From: Tenacibaculum agarivorans
GTDB taxonomy: Bacteria; Bacteroidota; Bacteroidia; Flavobacteriales; Flavobacteriaceae
Reading direction: 5' to 3'
Assembly: GCF_001936575.1 (NCBI RefSeq)
Contig: NZ_MSMP01000001.1
Span: 347,436 to 411,435 of the forward strand
DNA length: 64,000 bases
Of the stretch, positions 62,229-64,000 are shown in pieces. The position numbers were made by a program, and so were the translations under genes. The number at the start of each line of letters is the position of its first letter. Position 1 is the stretch's first letter. The notes beneath the pieces were generated by a model. That model was not told the DNA's origin, ran no database searches, and was given only the letters and a program-made list of their open reading frames with translations.

Positions 62229-63887
62229 ATGAAAGTTATTAAATTATTCTTGCTCTTTTTACTTTTGAGTAGTTATACTTCTTTTACTCAAAAAATTCCT
62301 GATAGTTTAAAACAAAAAAGCTTAAGAGAACTTTTCAAAGGATACGAGGAAAACACCAATAATGATATAAAGATTGTTTATGCGAAGGCGTTTTTAAAGT
62401 TAGCAAAAAACAAAAAAATAAAGAAACGAATATTCGCTGGCTATTACATTTTATCTGGTCTCTATGACAATTCAAAGGTGCTATCTTATAGTGATAGTAT
62501 AATCAGTTTAGTAACATCGACTGATTCTAAGTATTACGCAACAGTAGCGCACATGACAAAAGGTTATTATTTCCAAAAAAATTATCAATATAATAATGCT
62601 ATTGATAATTTACTTCAGGCTAATAAATACGCAGAAGAATATGGTAATAAAACGCTCATGATTAAAATTAAATTCGGTATTGGAACTTTAAAGAGGAAAA
62701 TTAAAGAATTTGATGAAGCAGCAAAACTACTAAAAGAAAGCCTAAATTATGCCAAAGAAAATAAACTAAATAAACAACATTTAGTATCATTGATAGAACT
62801 ATCTAACATTTACACTGAATCTGAAAATATAGATTCTGCTAAGGTTTATATAAAGCTAGGGAAAAGGAAAGCGTTAAGTTTAAAAGACACTTTAAGATTT
62901 AATCACTTTATTTTTAATGAAAGTATCATTGGTTACCATGAAAAAAAATATGAAAGTGTACTTAAAAAACTAACAATACTCTTACAGTTTTTTAAAATAA
63001 AAAAGAAAAATAACTATTTAATCTTTACTCATTTTTATATGGGTAAGACATATGATAAATTAAGAAGGAAAAATGAAATGATAAAAAGTTATAAAAATGT
63101 TGATTCAATATTACAAATTGAGACTCCGGTAATTCCATACATTCGTGAGGCTTACACTAATCTAATTAACAACTATAAAAATGAAAGAGATTTACAACAA
63201 CAATTATTCTATGTAAATAGATTGATAAAATTTGATAGTATTATAAATGTTAATAACAATTATGTAAATAAAACCATATATACTGAATACGATATTCCGA
63301 AACTTAAGGAGGAAAAGCAATTAATAGAAGAGAAATTAGAAAATAATAAAGCTTTATCTACTCAAATCGTAGTTGTTTTAGTATTAATAATCATCATTAT
63401 CATAGCTCTTTTATTTTATCAATATAGAAGAAAAAAATTTTATAGAAAACGGGTAGATCAAATATTAAACGCTAAAGTTAAAGAAAAAACAAAAAAAAGT
63501 GTTGAAGTTAAAACTTACTCTATTAATATTCCAAGCGAAATTATTGATGGTATTTTACTAAAATTAGAAACTTTTGAGAGTCAAAATAAATTTCTCAATA
63601 ATACAATAACGTTGAACTCTCTAGCAAAAGACTTTAATACCAACTCCAATTATTTATCTAAAATTATTAATTCCTATAAAAATGCTTCATTTAACAATTA
63701 TATCAATTCCTTAAGAATAAACTATGTAGTACAAGAATTAAAAACAAATAATGTATACCGAAAATATACTCTTAAAGCTATAGCAGAAGAAATTGGTTTT
63801 AACAATAGTGAATCTTTTGCTAATGCATTTAAAAAAAATACAGGAATTACACCTTCATTTTTCATAAAAGAGCTAAACAAAAACTAA
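62229..63887 (+). CDS. TPR membrane protein with AraC-type DNA-binding domain
   Basis: This 552-residue protein has a signal peptide (1-21), TPR-like helices (about 25-370), one membrane span (TQIVVVLVLIIIIIIALLFYQY, about 378-400), a basic linker and an AraC-type HTH_18 domain at the C-terminus (about 445-550; LNSLAKDFNTNSNYLSKIINSYKNASFNNYINSLRINYV, then AEEIGFNNSESFANAFKKNTGITPSFF). It should sense a periplasmic cue and bind DNA from the membrane. It starts 4 bases after the SpaB_C gene. The repeats at 59078 and 63894 are candidate targets. Confidence 0.9.
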   Translation: MKVIKLFLLFLLLSSYTSFTQKIPDSLKQKSLRELFKGYEENTNNDIKIVYAKAFLKLAKNKKIKKRIFAGYYILSGLYDNSKVLSYSDSIISLVTSTDSKYYATVAHMTKGYYFQKNYQYNNAIDNLLQANKYAEEYGNKTLMIKIKFGIGTLKRKIKEFDEAAKLLKESLNYAKENKLNKQHLVSLIELSNIYTESENIDSAKVYIKLGKRKALSLKDTLRFNHFIFNESIIGYHEKKYESVLKKLTILLQFFKIKKKNNYLIFTHFYMGKTYDKLRRKNEMIKSYKNVDSILQIETPVIPYIREAYTNLINNYKNERDLQQQLFYVNRLIKFDSIINVNNNYVNKTIYTEYDIPKLKEEKQLIEEKLENNKALSTQIVVVLVLIIIIIIALLFYQYRRKKFYRKRVDQILNAKVKEKTKKSVEVKTYSINIPSEIIDGILLKLETFESQNKFLNNTITLNSLAKDFNTNSNYLSKIINSYKNASFNNYINSLRINYVVQELKTNNVYRKYTLKAIAEEIGFNNSESFANAFKKNTGITPSFFIKELNKN

Positions 63888-63893
63888 AAATCA

Positions 63894-63918
63894 ATCGAAA
63901 TTCATGAATCTTAGTATA
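63894..63918. promoter_or_regulatory. Inverted copy of the RiPP-locus operator word
   Basis: On the minus strand it reads TATACT..GATTCATGAATTTCGAT; the upstream element at 59074-59118 reads TATACT..GATATTTATAAATTACGA and ATGAATTTCGAT. The shared 12-base core is ATGAATTTCGAT. It sits between the AraC-type gene and the next start. Confidence 0.45.
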
Positions 63919-63980
63919 TTTAGAACTATTAAGCTTGTTTGAAATATTTGTTTTTTATTTTTTTGCCAAAAATTTAATAT

Positions 63981-64000
63981 TATGAATGCAAATCCTAAAC
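63981..64000 (+). CDS. Start of a gene running out of the window
   Basis: An ATG followed by AAT GCA AAT CCT AAA (MNANPK) begins 93 bases after the AraC-type gene on the same strand, after an AT-rich stretch. Only six codons are visible, so its identity cannot be judged; by position it may belong to the RiPP locus. Confidence 0.35.

Overview
The window is AT-rich DNA from a member of the Bacteroidota, most likely a marine Flavobacteriaceae close to Tenacibaculum. The evidence is the TAnnTTTG promoter elements with no clear Shine-Dalgarno sites, proteins with type IX secretion (T9SS) sorting domains, CarboxypepD_reg-type TonB-dependent receptors, LytTR and TPR-kinase signalling, and Flavobacteria-specific families (DUF1573, DUF2480, DUF3078). 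No tRNA, rRNA, CRISPR array, transposase or prophage was seen.

Layout. 1-4.8 kb: the 3' part of a MutS-like ATPase gene, a DUF1573/thioredoxin pair, a LytS/LytTR two-component pair and a small secreted protein. 4.86-8.84 kb: a TPR histidine kinase and NarL-type response regulator, followed on the same strand by five candidate small-RNA genes. All five have the same promoter and operator geometry. I consider this the most interesting locus in the window. 8.9-11 kb: accessory DNA with two tiny Gly-rich peptide genes, interspersed repeats and a ParDE-type toxin-antitoxin module between two copies of one repeat. 11-28 kb: mostly housekeeping (TrmH-like methyltransferase, mutS, glycerophosphodiesterase, a T9SS protein beside a Crp/Fnr regulator, purF, acyltransferase, PfkB kinase, SufE/SufT-like genes, DUF2480, DUF3078, a CNNM/CBS protein). 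28-38 kb: three large TonB-dependent receptors, two of them a tandem duplication, with a TonB-C-domain protein.

38-49 kb: hflX, a methyltransferase, comF-like gene, an Ig-like lipoprotein, a second TonB-C protein, glnS, an M1 peptidase, an S8 peptidase and, divergent from the last, an orphan double-glycine-leader peptide. 49-58.8 kb: an MBL hydrolase, two tandem lipoproteins with a Ppx/GppA-like fold, a 1.2 kb non-coding region with three further candidate RNAs, a lamin-tail-repeat lipoprotein, a 59-residue membrane peptide and a pair of secreted proteins of unknown role. 59.2-63.9 kb: a RiPP (lanthipeptide/thiopeptide-like) locus with a LanB dehydratase split into two genes, followed by a TPR/AraC membrane regulator. 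Repeats related to each other lie upstream of the first gene and beyond the last. No precursor peptide is visible inside the window.

How things may fit together. The TPR kinase/NarL regulator probably activates the adjacent RNA array, because every RNA promoter carries two GGATTT boxes 22 bp apart at a fixed distance from the -7 element. The array RNAs and the RNAs at 52.2-52.9 kb share an exposed G-run (UURGGGGA). This could pair with C-runs at translation starts, one of which lies just upstream of the TonB-C gene at 43.0 kb. Everything about RNA function is inference; the promoters, boxes, hairpins and repeats are read directly from the sequence.
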